Positions 18,666 to 27,369 of a stretch of 64,000 nucleotides of DNA are shown in pieces (positions within the stretch are counted from its first letter, which is position 1; every line of letters starts with the position of its first letter). The position numbers were made by a program, and so were the translations under genes. The notes under the pieces are model-generated. The model was not told where the DNA came from. It saw only the letters and a list, made by a program, of their open reading frames with translations, and did not search any database. The DNA is from Terrisporobacter vanillatitrophus. Lineage in GTDB: Bacteria > Bacillota > Clostridia > Peptostreptococcales > Peptostreptococcaceae. Where the stretch lies: the NCBI RefSeq assembly GCF_051148895.1, contig NZ_CP154625.1:186001-250000 (forward strand). Direction: 5' to 3'.

Positions 18666-19012
18666 ATAAAACAGTATAAACAACTTAAGATAAATCTAGA
18701 TGACATAATAATTTGTTTTACTAAAATAAAAAGTATATTAAAAGTCATAACAAAGCTATTATTAATGAATAAGTTGTATAGTAAACTTTTTGCTCCAAAA
18801 ACTATGATTTAAGACATAAAAAAAGTTGTGTAGGTTATAATATTTAACATGAAATGTATAAAAATTAAAATAAAAGAAAGAAAATTGTAATTTTAATTTT
18901 ATTTACTAAATACACGACAAATGAACGTACTTATATGGAAACAAATGCAATTTTACAATTAGTTAGGAATCTGATAGAATATAAGAGATATTGTTCTCTG
19001 GGAGGCGATTTT
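18666..19012. other. Gap where alanine racemase is usually found
   Basis: About 350 AT-rich bases between the lipoprotein and ndoAI. No alr open frame or remnant is visible on either strand. A TATAAT sits near 18836 and could belong to an ndoAI promoter, but a -35 partner is unclear. Confidence 0.5.
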
Positions 19013-19294
19013 GTGAGCAATAAAAATAAAGAAAAAATTATGTTTACTCTACCCGACTATATTTTATCTGAGGTGGATCAAATAGTCCAGATGGAAAATA
19101 GTAATAGGGAAGATTTTGCAAAGGCTGCTTTTCAGTTTTATATAACCCAAAAAAAGAAAATTAACTTAAAAGAAAGTATGATAAAGGGTTATAAAGAAAT
19201 GGCTAAAATCAACTTATCATTAGCGGAGCTTGGTATGACAGATGATATATCTTTGGATGATGGTTCTGAAGGAGATATAGCTAAAGTTGAATAA
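19013..19294 (+). CDS. ndoAI: EndoAI antitoxin (MazE-type, ribbon-helix-helix)
   Basis: A 93-residue antitoxin that binds and neutralises the EndoA RNase and represses its own operon. I place the start at GTG 19013, five bases after GGGAGGCGA, which gives the Bacillus EndoAI length; the frame extends to an ATG at 18935 that has no ribosome site. The N-terminal half (IMFTLPDYILSEVDQIV) fits a ribbon-helix-helix domain. It overlaps the toxin gene by eight bases. Confidence 0.88.
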   Translation: MSNKNKEKIMFTLPDYILSEVDQIVQMENSNREDFAKAAFQFYITQKKKINLKESMIKGYKEMAKINLSLAELGMTDDISLDDGSEGDIAKVE

Positions 19295-19652
19295 TCTTGG
19301 CTTAGATATTAAGCGAGGAGATTTATTTTATGCAGATTTAAGTCCAGTTATTGGCTCGGAGCAAGGAGGCGTTAGACCTGTTTTAATAATCCAAAATAAT
19401 ATAGGAAATAAATATAGCCCCACGGTTATAATTGCTGCTATAACATCCCAGATTAATAAAGCCAAATTGCCTACTCATATAGAAATAAGTTCCAGTGAAT
19501 ATGGGCTTAATAAAGATTCTGTAATTCTCTTAGAGCAAATTAGAACTATAGACAAAAAGCGACTGAGAGAAAAAATAGGTTATCTAGATAATAAGACTAT
19601 GCTAAAAGTAAATAATGGATTGCAAATAAGTTTAGATTTATTTAGCATATAA
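19287..19652 (+). CDS. ndoA: EndoA mRNA interferase toxin (MazF/PemK family)
   Basis: A sequence-specific endoribonuclease that cuts mRNA at a short motif (UACAU in Bacillus EndoA). 121 residues, TTG start inside the end of ndoAI, so translation is coupled. The motif RGDLFYADLSPVIGSEQGG at the N terminus is the conserved MazF substrate/catalytic loop, followed by RPVLIIQN. A terminator follows. Confidence 0.95.
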   Translation: MNNLGLDIKRGDLFYADLSPVIGSEQGGVRPVLIIQNNIGNKYSPTVIIAAITSQINKAKLPTHIEISSSEYGLNKDSVILLEQIRTIDKKRLREKIGYLDNKTMLKVNNGLQISLDLFSI

Positions 19653-19654
19653 AA

Positions 19655-19689
19655 AATTATTGATATAGTAGCATATCAATAATTTTTTT
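19655..19689 (+). terminator. Terminator after ndoA
   Basis: AAATTATTGATAT and ATATCAATAATTT form a long stem followed by T7. Confidence 0.9.
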
Positions 19690-19807
19690 GTTTTATATAC
19701 AAAAAACAAAAAAAAACACCATAAAGATGTTATAATATAATGAGATTTAAATACAATATGGCTAATTAACCAATAGCCTCAGTATATAACTTAGGGAGGT
19801 AAATTAC

Positions 19808-20635
19808 ATGAGAGACCATAAAGGATTAAATGAAATTACTAATGTAATAAGAAAAGACATTGTCTCAATGATATGTAAATCAAAATCAGGACATCCAGGA
19901 GGTTCATTATCAGCAGTTGAAATTTTAACAGCTCTTTATTTTGATCAAATGAATATTGACTCAACAAATCCAAAAATGGAAGATAGAGATAGATTTGTTT
20001 TATCAAAAGGTCACGCAGCTCCAGCTTTATATGCAATATTAGCTGAAAAAGGATATTTTGAGAAAGAAGAGTTAGATCATTTAAGAAAATTAGGAAGTAT
20101 GCTTCAAGGGCATCCTGATATGAAAAAGATACCTGGTGTTGAAATGTCAACAGGTTCATTAGGACAAGGTTTTTCTGTTGCGTGTGGAATGGCTATGACA
20201 GCTAAATTAGATAACGCTCCATGGAATGTATATGCATTATTAGGAGATGGAGAGGTTCAAGAAGGAATAATATGGGAAGCTGCTATGAGTGCTGCTCATT
20301 ATAAACTTGATAATATGATAGCGTTCCTTGATTACAATGGACTTCAAATTGATGGAGAAGTTGAATCAGTAATGAGTATTAATCCTATAGAAGATAAGTT
20401 TAGGACTTTTGGATGGAATGTAATAACTATTGATGGTCATGACTTTGACCAAATATTTGCAGCATTAGATATGGCAAAAGATACAGTAGGTAAACCAACA
20501 ATGATAATAGCTAAAACAGTAAAAGGTAAAGGAGTGTCTTTCATGGAAAATCAAGCGTCATGGCATGGAAGTGCACCAAGTGAGGAACAACTTGAACAAG
20601 CATTATCAGAATTAGGAGGTGCTTTCCATGAGTAA
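19808..20635 (+). CDS. Transketolase, N-terminal subunit
   Basis: The thiamine-diphosphate-binding half of a split transketolase, which moves two-carbon units between pentose-phosphate sugars. 275 residues. The ThDP/Mg motif GDGEVQEG...LDYNGLQIDG lies near residues 145-180, and KSGHPGGSLS near residue 24. AGGGAGG precedes the ATG. Its last eight bases overlap the start of the C-terminal subunit gene, consistent with coupled synthesis of a 1:1 complex. Confidence 0.95.
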   Translation: MRDHKGLNEITNVIRKDIVSMICKSKSGHPGGSLSAVEILTALYFDQMNIDSTNPKMEDRDRFVLSKGHAAPALYAILAEKGYFEKEELDHLRKLGSMLQGHPDMKKIPGVEMSTGSLGQGFSVACGMAMTAKLDNAPWNVYALLGDGEVQEGIIWEAAMSAAHYKLDNMIAFLDYNGLQIDGEVESVMSINPIEDKFRTFGWNVITIDGHDFDQIFAALDMAKDTVGKPTMIIAKTVKGKGVSFMENQASWHGSAPSEEQLEQALSELGGAFHE

Positions 20636-21557
20636 AATAGCAACTAGGGAGGCTTACGGAAAAGCTTTAGTTAAATTAGGAAAAATAAATGATGATGTAG
20701 TAGTTTTAGATGCAGATTTATCTAAATCAACTAAAACAAATGACTTTTTAAAAGCATACCCAAATAGATTTTTTAACATGGGTATAGCAGAACAAAACCT
20801 AGTAGGAGCTGCTTGTGGTTTTGCGGCAGCAGGTAAAATACCTTTTGCAAGTACATTTGCTATGTTTGCAACTGGAAGAGCATTTGAAGTAATAAGAAAC
20901 TCAGTATGCTATCCTAAATTAAATGTTAAAATATGTGCTACACATGCAGGTATAACTGTTGGAGAGGACGGAGGTTCTCACCAAAGTGTGGAAGATATAT
21001 CTTTAATGAGATCTATTCCAAATATGACAGTAGTTGTTCCAGCTGATGGAGTTGAAGCTGAAAAGATGATATTTGCTGCAGCAGAGTTTAATGGACCTAT
21101 GTATGTTAGACTTGGAAGAAGTGCAGTTCCAACAATATTTGAAGAAGATTATAATTTTGAAATTGGAAAAGGTGTTGTTCTTAGAGAAGGTAACGATGCT
21201 ACAATAATAGCTTGTGGAATAATGGTTAATGAAGCGATAATCGCTGCAGATATGTTAAAAGAAGAAAACATAAATGTTAGAGTTATCAATATGTCTACGA
21301 TAAAACCAATAGATACACAACTTATAATAAAAGCTGCTAAAGAAACTAAAGCAATAGTAACAGCAGAAGAGCATAGTATAATAGGTGGATTAGGATCAGC
21401 AGTAAGTGAAGTTGTATCTGAAAATCATCCTACAATAGTTAAAAAAGTTGGAGTAAATGATATCTTCGGTGAATCAGGAACACCAAATGAATTATTAGAA
21501 AAATATGGTTTAACAGCTAAGAATATAGTAGAAAAAGTTAAAGAAGCATTAAACTAA
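20628..21557 (+). CDS. Transketolase, C-terminal subunit
   Basis: The partner half of the split transketolase: 309 residues with a pyrimidine-binding domain and a C-terminal transketolase domain. GIAEQNLVGAACGFA and THAGITVGEDGGSHQ are the family motifs. ATG 20628 with GGAGGT upstream is preferred over an in-frame TTG at 20619 that overlaps this site. A terminator follows. The sequence could also resemble 1-deoxyxylulose synthase halves, but the separate-subunit layout is typical of transketolase. Confidence 0.94.
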   Translation: MSKIATREAYGKALVKLGKINDDVVVLDADLSKSTKTNDFLKAYPNRFFNMGIAEQNLVGAACGFAAAGKIPFASTFAMFATGRAFEVIRNSVCYPKLNVKICATHAGITVGEDGGSHQSVEDISLMRSIPNMTVVVPADGVEAEKMIFAAAEFNGPMYVRLGRSAVPTIFEEDYNFEIGKGVVLREGNDATIIACGIMVNEAIIAADMLKEENINVRVINMSTIKPIDTQLIIKAAKETKAIVTAEEHSIIGGLGSAVSEVVSENHPTIVKKVGVNDIFGESGTPNELLEKYGLTAKNIVEKVKEALN

Positions 21558-21568
21558 TTATATATATA

Positions 21569-21604
21569 AGGCGTATTTAATATTTTATTAAATACGCCTT
21601 TTTA
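21569..21604 (+). terminator. Terminator after the transketolase genes
   Basis: AAGGCGTATTTAATA paired with TATTAAATACGCCTT around a TTT loop, then T-rich sequence. Confidence 0.92.
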
Positions 21605-21701
21605 AGTAAAATCATATTGTTTAATCATATAAACAAAGTAAATTTTTTGCTTCTATCAAAGATTATTTCCTCATATATTTATAAGAGATAGGGGGGATAA
21701 T

Positions 21702-22127
21702 GTGGAGATTAAGTTTAATATTAAAGGAGTAATATATGGTGTAATACTAATATTATTTATAATTTTAGGGTTTGTTTTTATACCTAAATTATTTTTAGAT
21801 ACTTCAAAACCAGTAGATTTTACAATGGTTCAAAGAGAATCTATTCCAGAGAAAATATTAGATATTATGGATAAGTACGAGGATGAAGAAAGAGCTTTAG
21901 CCGTAAAACTGAATGATAAAATATACGTAATAGTAACAAGGGGAGAAAAAGAACATGGTATAGACATAGACAAAATCACCATGGACACAGTGGAAGAAAA
22001 AACTGTTATGACAGTAAATATTACATATAAAGGCAAGGATAAATCTTATCCTTTTGTAGTTGCTGAAACAAATCTTAAATCTTTGCCAGATAAAATACAA
22101 TTGAATACCGCAAAAGAAGAAAAATAA
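21702..22127 (+). CDS. Membrane-anchored small protein, possible PrcB-type domain
   Basis: A 141-residue protein with a single N-terminal hydrophobic helix (about 8-30) and an extracytoplasmic remainder. GTG start after GGGGGGAT. The segments YVIVTRGEK, the spacing to MTVNITYKG, and the ending in a VVAETNLKSLPDKIQL-like strand resemble the PrcB C-terminal domain seen in small exported proteins. This is a weak pattern match; I cannot give a function. It is monocistronic, with a terminator after it. Confidence 0.7.
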   Translation: MEIKFNIKGVIYGVILILFIILGFVFIPKLFLDTSKPVDFTMVQRESIPEKILDIMDKYEDEERALAVKLNDKIYVIVTRGEKEHGIDIDKITMDTVEEKTVMTVNITYKGKDKSYPFVVAETNLKSLPDKIQLNTAKEEK

Positions 22128-22136
22128 GAAAATTGA

Positions 22137-22181
22137 ACCCCAATTATTAGAGTAAAATTCTAATAATCGGGGTGTTTTTTT
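22137..22181 (+). terminator. Terminator before the chemotaxis receptor gene
   Basis: ACCCC..ATTATTAGA paired with TCTAATAATCGGGGT, followed by T7. Confidence 0.92.
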
Positions 22182-22367
22182 GTAGATTCATTCCTCATAA
22201 TTATTTATCGGAAAATTATTAATTTTCATTAAGATTTTATATTTAGATCCGTATATTATTCATACAGGAATATTTTAGTAGAAACGGAGCTTATACCTTT
22301 ATACTATAAATATTATTTTTTATATATAAATGGCAAAATATAACGTAGAAGGGGAATGGGTAGACTT

Positions 22368-24395
22368 ATGAAAAGTATTAAGACTAAAATTTTAACAATG
22401 ATTGGTGGTATTGCAATTTTAGCTATGATTATTTCTGGTGCATTTACTATGAAGAGTACAGTAAAAACTGTATCCAACGATCAAGAAAGTATTTCAGCAC
22501 TAACTACAAAAAATATAGTTTTTAGTATAAATGAATATTTTACAAGATATAAAACAATGGCAATACAAATGGCAGGCAATACATCCATAAGAAATGTTTT
22601 AACAGATGCAACTAGACAAGATTATAAAAACCATTCATCTTACAAAGATGCTTATAAATCACTTGGATATGTGAAGGAAAATGATACTCAAATTTTAAAT
22701 GCATATATTGCTTCAGTAAATGAAAGCTTTGCATTTGATAGTGGAACTTATATTTCTGATGAAGGATATGATTTAAAATCAAAAAATTATTGGTTTTCAA
22801 ATAGTGAAGATATTGAAAATGGATTTATTATATCTGAGCCATACCAGGATTCAGTTACTGGAAAAATGGTTGTCACATTTTCAGCTCCAGTATATGATAT
22901 AAATAATAAAGAAATTATAGGTGTTGCAGCAGTTGATGTTTCTATCGAAGATATAAGTCAACAAGTAGCAACAATGGAAACTGACTATAAAGATGGTGGC
23001 TATACAATGCTTATTTCAAATACTGGACAAGTATTAGCAAGCAAAGATACTGATAGGGTTCTTAAGAATGTTAGTGAAATAGGATTTGATGATAAGATAC
23101 TAAATGAAATAGATAACACTACAAATAAAATAATAAAATATACTGAAAATGGTGAAACACGTTATGGTATTGTAAGTTATACAAGAGACGCTGGATGGAA
23201 AGTACTTCTAAGTATTAGTAAAGATAGTTATATGTCCTTAGTAAAAACATCAGTATCTACTACATTAGGTATTTACTTAATAGCATTTTTAATTCTTATA
23301 GTAGCAATTATAGTAGTAACAAAAAGTTTAGTTGCTCCAATTGAAAATCTTATGAATGTAACAGAAGAACTGGCAGCAGGAAATCTTGATGCAGAAATAA
23401 ATATAGAAAGTAAAGATGAAACTGGAAGATTGGCTGAATCAATGAAGAAACTTGTTTTAAGATTGAATGAATATATTATTTATATTGATGAAATATCAGA
23501 ATCATTAGATAGATTTTCAGCGGGAGATTTAAATATTGACTTAAAACAAAACTATGAAGGTGATTTTGCTAAGATAAAAAATTCATTATTACAACTTTCA
23601 TCTATATTTAAAAATACTATAGGAAAAATTGTTGAAACATCAGAAAATGTGGCAGTTGGTTCAAAAGAAATAGCAAATGCTGCTCAAGTACTTGCTGAAG
23701 GCTCACTATATCAAGCAAGTACAACAGAAGAATTAACAGCAACAGTAAATGATTTATCATATAGAGTATCAACGAATGCAAATAATGCACTAAATGCATC
23801 AAAGCAAGTTAAAACTGCTGGAGATCTTGCTATAGAAAGTAATGATCAAATGAAGGAAATGATACTAGCTATTGAAGAAATAAATTCTAAATCAACACAA
23901 ATAAGTAAAATTATTAAAGTAATTGAAGATATTTCATTCCAAACAAATATATTAGCTTTAAATGCGGCAGTGGAAGCATCTAGAGCAGGGGAAGCAGGCA
24001 AAGGATTTGCAGTTGTTGCAGATGAAGTAAGAAATCTAGCTACAAGGTCTTCAGATGCATCAAAAGAAACAACTCATTTAATTGAGGAATCAGTTAAAGC
24101 TGTACAAAATGGTAATCGTATAGCCGTGAAAACTGGAAAAATGCTTGAAAATGTACTTGAAGAAGTTTCTCAGTCTGTAAAATTAATAGATGAAATTTCT
24201 TCAGCATCTGTTGAGCAAGCTACAGCTCTAAAACAAACTTTAGAAGGAATTGAACAAATAAGTTCTGTTGTACAAACAAATGCAGCAACAGCTCAAGAAA
24301 GTTCAGCAGCAAGCAATGAGCTATCACAAACCAAGCTCAAATACTTAAGAATATTGCATCAGGTTTTAAAATTCAAGATTAAATATAAAAAATGA
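22368..24395 (+). CDS. Methyl-accepting chemotaxis protein with frameshifted tail
   Basis: A membrane chemoreceptor that signals to CheA/CheW. About 675 residues: N-terminal membrane helix (about 9-29), an extracellular double Cache-type sensor (about 35-280, including YWFSNSEDIENGFIISEPYQD-like residues), a second membrane helix (about 290-315), HAMP, and the signalling hairpin with FQTNILALNAAVEASRAGE at its tip. The last 20 residues depart from the family; the expected ending is readable in another frame. Start at ATG 22368 is preferred because ATG 22356 is one base from GGGG. Confidence 0.93.
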   Translation: MKSIKTKILTMIGGIAILAMIISGAFTMKSTVKTVSNDQESISALTTKNIVFSINEYFTRYKTMAIQMAGNTSIRNVLTDATRQDYKNHSSYKDAYKSLGYVKENDTQILNAYIASVNESFAFDSGTYISDEGYDLKSKNYWFSNSEDIENGFIISEPYQDSVTGKMVVTFSAPVYDINNKEIIGVAAVDVSIEDISQQVATMETDYKDGGYTMLISNTGQVLASKDTDRVLKNVSEIGFDDKILNEIDNTTNKIIKYTENGETRYGIVSYTRDAGWKVLLSISKDSYMSLVKTSVSTTLGIYLIAFLILIVAIIVVTKSLVAPIENLMNVTEELAAGNLDAEINIESKDETGRLAESMKKLVLRLNEYIIYIDEISESLDRFSAGDLNIDLKQNYEGDFAKIKNSLLQLSSIFKNTIGKIVETSENVAVGSKEIANAAQVLAEGSLYQASTTEELTATVNDLSYRVSTNANNALNASKQVKTAGDLAIESNDQMKEMILAIEEINSKSTQISKIIKVIEDISFQTNILALNAAVEASRAGEAGKGFAVVADEVRNLATRSSDASKETTHLIEESVKAVQNGNRIAVKTGKMLENVLEEVSQSVKLIDEISSASVEQATALKQTLEGIEQISSVVQTNAATAQESSAASNELSQTKLKYLRILHQVLKFKIKYKK

Positions 24396-24402
24396 TTACA
24401 AT

Positions 24403-24437
24403 AAAAAAACTGGTTCCTAAATTGGAATCAGTTTTTT
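24403..24437 (+). terminator. Terminator after the chemotaxis receptor
   Basis: AAAAACTG..TTCC paired with GGAA..CAGTTTTTT and a T6 run. Confidence 0.88.
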
Positions 24438-24474
24438 ATTGATTAATTTTAAATGTAAATATTTTAGATACAAA

Positions 24475-24507
24475 AACTATTCTAACTTATACTAAACTAA
24501 AATAGTC
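24475..24507 (-). terminator. Terminator after the cyclo-ligase gene (- strand)
   Basis: Read on the - strand, ACTATTTTAG and TTAGAATAGT form a stem followed by TTTTTG, just beyond the stop at 24513. Confidence 0.6.
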
Positions 24508-24512
24508 TTAAT

Positions 24513-25082
24513 TTATTTTGATGTTAAGATTGTAGATTCAGTCACTATGTAATCTAATTGAGCATCGTGGTCTTCTTTTGGAACTTGATCAAAAATCTGT
24601 AAATCAAAAGCTATTCCTACAGTAACAGCATCTTCTCTTAGATTCTCAAGGAATCTATCATAAAAACCACCACCATAGCCAAGTCTGTAACAATTTTTAT
24701 CATAAGCTACAGCTGGTACTATAACTACATCTAAGTTTTTAATGTCTATAGCAGGAGAACATTCAGGCTTTGGTTCCCTAATATTATAAGCACCATACTG
24801 GATTCCATTTTCTAAGTCTGTAATTTGAGAAGGGATTAATTTTCTTTCTTCCTTTAAAGTTATAGGGGATGCCACAGTTTTACCTAAGTTTATAAGCCTT
24901 TTAATTAAACTATCTGTAGCAACTTCGTTATTAAAATCTAAATAAAGCATAATAGTTTGAGCGTTTTTAATGCAGTCTAACTGAAGTAGTTTTTCTGTGA
25001 TTATATCTGAGTTTTGTTTAATAAAATCTTTGTTTTTTTCTTTTCTAAGCATAATAACATTTCTTCTAAAATCTTTTTTCAT
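24513..25082 (-). CDS. 5-formyltetrahydrofolate cyclo-ligase
   Basis: It converts 5-formyl-THF to 5,10-methenyl-THF with ATP. 189 residues. The family motif YGGGFYDRFL lies near residue 135 and the N-terminal basic segment RRNVIMLRKEK contacts ATP. It stands alone on the - strand, divergent from ctpA, with about 168 bases between the two starts that must hold both promoters. Confidence 0.94.
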   Translation of the reverse strand: MKKDFRRNVIMLRKEKNKDFIKQNSDIITEKLLQLDCIKNAQTIMLYLDFNNEVATDSLIKRLINLGKTVASPITLKEERKLIPSQITDLENGIQYGAYNIREPKPECSPAIDIKNLDVVIVPAVAYDKNCYRLGYGGGFYDRFLENLREDAVTVGIAFDLQIFDQVPKEDHDAQLDYIVTESTILTSK

Positions 25083-25250
25083 ATAATCTACACCCCTTAA
25101 TTGTGGTATTATATAATTACCTAAATTTTACTTTCCTAATATAAATTTTAGTGAAATTATAGATTTAAAGCAATATAATTGATAAAGAGTAATAAAAAGA
25201 CAAGCTAGTCATATAATATATAGTAGATTGATTAAAGGAGAGATGAACAA

Positions 25251-26405
25251 ATGATATCTAAGAAAAGGGCTCTTATATATTCTATTATTCTTGTAATAGT
25301 AACTGTAATTGGCACAACAATGTTTCAAATTACATTAGGAAACAAAGTAATAATATCTAAAGACTTATATGAATCTTATGCAAAATATAACAAGCTATTG
25401 GGATTAGAAGGACTTATTCAGGAGGATTATTATAAGGAAGTATCCGAAAATAATCTAGTAGATGGAGCATTAAAAGGATTATTTGAAGGACTTAATGATC
25501 CATATTCACAATACTACACAGCAGATGAATTTCAAAGCTTAAAAGAACAAACAAGTGGTTCCTTTGTTGGTATTGGAGTATATATAGGTGTTAATCCTGA
25601 AAATAATAAGCTAACAATAATTTCTCCAATAGAAGGTTCACCAGCAGATAAAGCTGGAATTAAATCTGGAGATATAGTCTTAAAAGTTGATGGTGAATCT
25701 GTTGAAACTAAAAAAATTGACGATGTAATTAAACATATAAAAGGAAAAGAAAATACAAAGGTTAATTTAAATGTTCAAAGAAAAGGAGAAGAACTAAATT
25801 TTGATATTAAGAGGGAAACTATAGTAACAAAGAGTGTATCAAATGAAGTTATGGATAATAATATAGGTTATTTAAGAATAAAATCTTTTGATGAAAATAC
25901 ATATAAAGAATTTAAAGAAAATTTAAGTACCTTAGAATCTAAGGGAGTCAAAGGCCTAGTAATAGACTTGAGAGACAATCCAGGAGGATTATTAGATGTT
26001 TGCGTAGATATAGCAGATGACCTAATAGGAAAAGGAACTATTGTTTATACAAAGGATAATACAGGCAATAAAGAGTATTATAAATCAGATGATAAACAAG
26101 TTGATATGCCAATAGCTGTTTTAATAAACGGAGGAAGTGCATCGGCGTCGGAAATTTTAACAGCAGCATTAGTTGATAATAACAAGGCTATAGCCATAGG
26201 TGAAACATCCTTTGGTAAAGGTTTAGTACAAAGTGTAAAAGGTTTAAAAGATGGTACTGGATATAAATTAACAACTGCTCAGTATTTTACACCAAATGGA
26301 GATTATATAAACGGAAAGGGTATTACACCTAAAATTAAAGAAACAAATGAAAACCAACAACTTAAATCAGCATTAGAATATATTAAGAAGGAAATTAAGC
26401 AATAA
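25251..26405 (+). CDS. S41-family carboxy-terminal processing protease
   Basis: A CtpA/Prc-type serine protease: 384 residues. One N-terminal membrane anchor (about 7-27) places the catalytic part outside the membrane. A PDZ domain (about 95-180) is followed by the S41 core with NGGSASASEI (catalytic Ser near residue 300) and TSFGKGLVQ (catalytic Lys near residue 326). AAAGGAGAGA precedes the ATG. Substrate unknown; such proteases process exported proteins. Confidence 0.94.
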   Translation: MISKKRALIYSIILVIVTVIGTTMFQITLGNKVIISKDLYESYAKYNKLLGLEGLIQEDYYKEVSENNLVDGALKGLFEGLNDPYSQYYTADEFQSLKEQTSGSFVGIGVYIGVNPENNKLTIISPIEGSPADKAGIKSGDIVLKVDGESVETKKIDDVIKHIKGKENTKVNLNVQRKGEELNFDIKRETIVTKSVSNEVMDNNIGYLRIKSFDENTYKEFKENLSTLESKGVKGLVIDLRDNPGGLLDVCVDIADDLIGKGTIVYTKDNTGNKEYYKSDDKQVDMPIAVLINGGSASASEILTAALVDNNKAIAIGETSFGKGLVQSVKGLKDGTGYKLTTAQYFTPNGDYINGKGITPKIKETNENQQLKSALEYIKKEIKQ

Positions 26406-26581
26406 ATATATAAATAAACTATATAACAATAACAAAAAATAGTTTGAGTGCATGACTCAAAATATAAATATTGTCAATAATTAATATATAAGTAATTATA
26501 AAAATAATAGTTATTAAAATATTGATTAAAGATGTATTAGAATATATGCCAAATAAGAAAATAACAAATATTTCTACAAAT

Positions 26582-26616
26582 TTAGATTTTAAAAATTAAA
26601 AATCTAATATTTTTTA
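26582..26616 (+). terminator. Probable terminator downstream of ctpA
   Basis: TTAGATTTT and AAAATCTAA flank a short loop and are followed by a T-rich run. It lies 177 bases after the ctpA stop, in an otherwise featureless 300-base gap that also has a small TTTGAGT/ACTCAAA inverted repeat near 26443. Confidence 0.65.
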
Positions 26617-26703
26617 TAAGAAATAATAAATAATTTAGAGGAAAAAGATAAATAACATAGAATTACTTATATAAGTTAATAATCTTAGTTGGGAAGTGAG
26701 TTT

Positions 26704-26823
26704 ATGAAGAAAACTATGGCAAAAGTTGTTAACTTTCAAGAATATAAGGAGAAAAAGAAGCATTTAGAAGTTGACAGAAAAGAACTTTTAGAGCTTATTA
26801 AACAAATAGTGACTACAAAATAA
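26704..26823 (+). CDS. 39-residue charged small protein
   Basis: A short frame with GGGAAGTGAG upstream of its ATG, between two terminators. The product is Lys/Glu-rich and reads as one amphipathic helix, beginning MKKTMAKVVNFQEYKEKKK. A VxNFQEYKxKK opening is common among small clostridial and Bacillus proteins of unknown function. Good ribosome site and isolated position support a real gene. Confidence 0.6.
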   Translation: MKKTMAKVVNFQEYKEKKKHLEVDRKELLELIKQIVTTK

Positions 26824-26925
26824 AAAAAATTGTAACTCTTGATTAAGTTTTTTGAAAGAATAAAAGTAAAAACCATATACTTAGTTGCAAAAACATATAT
26901 AATTTTGTCATTTCGTTTTACCATA

Positions 26926-26956
26926 ATAAGAGGGAGCTTTTGCTCCCTTTTATTAT
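26926..26956. terminator. Bidirectional terminator between convergent small genes
   Basis: AATAAGAGGGAGC and GCTCCCTTTTATT around TTTT; usable from both strands, between the 39-residue gene (+) and the 63-residue gene (-). Confidence 0.85.
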
Positions 26957-27144
26957 GACATTCTTAAACCACTAACATAATCTTGGAACTGTGAAAATTC
27001 ATTTTCATCTTGAAGATCAACAACTGTAGATTTCTCATCTTCAAAATTTTTTAGGTATATTTTTCTGTTACCTTCAGTTCCGTCTTGATAAATACATCTA
27101 TAACCATCTTCATATAGGTTTTTCAAATCATTGAAATTATTCAA
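26953..27144 (-). CDS. 63-residue conserved-looking hypothetical protein
   Basis: TTG start on the - strand, eight bases after AAGGAG. The product is acidic, with no membrane segment and several aromatic residues; the order of short strands and a final helix suggests a small alpha/beta domain. I do not recognise the family. It is divergent from the cobalamin genes. Confidence 0.65.
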   Translation of the reverse strand: MNNFNDLKNLYEDGYRCIYQDGTEGNRKIYLKNFEDEKSTVVDLQDENEFSQFQDYVSGLRMS

Positions 27145-27369
27145 TCAATCATCTCCTTAAATATATTTATCTATTTATATTTTTTGTTTATAAATAAATA
27201 CTATTCTATAAAATAAAAATACCTTAAATTCCAAAAAATGTTTAAAAAATATATAAAGTACTAGATAGTTTTTATATATAACAATATAATTATTGTAGGA
27301 AACTTAACAAATAAGATGAATTTTAGACAAATTATAAAAAACAAAAAAATCCAAGGGGGGATAGCAACA

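Noticed and set aside
18935..19012. 26-residue N-terminal extension of EndoAI from ATG 18935
   Set aside because: No ribosome site; GTG 19013 has GGGAGGCGA and gives the usual length.
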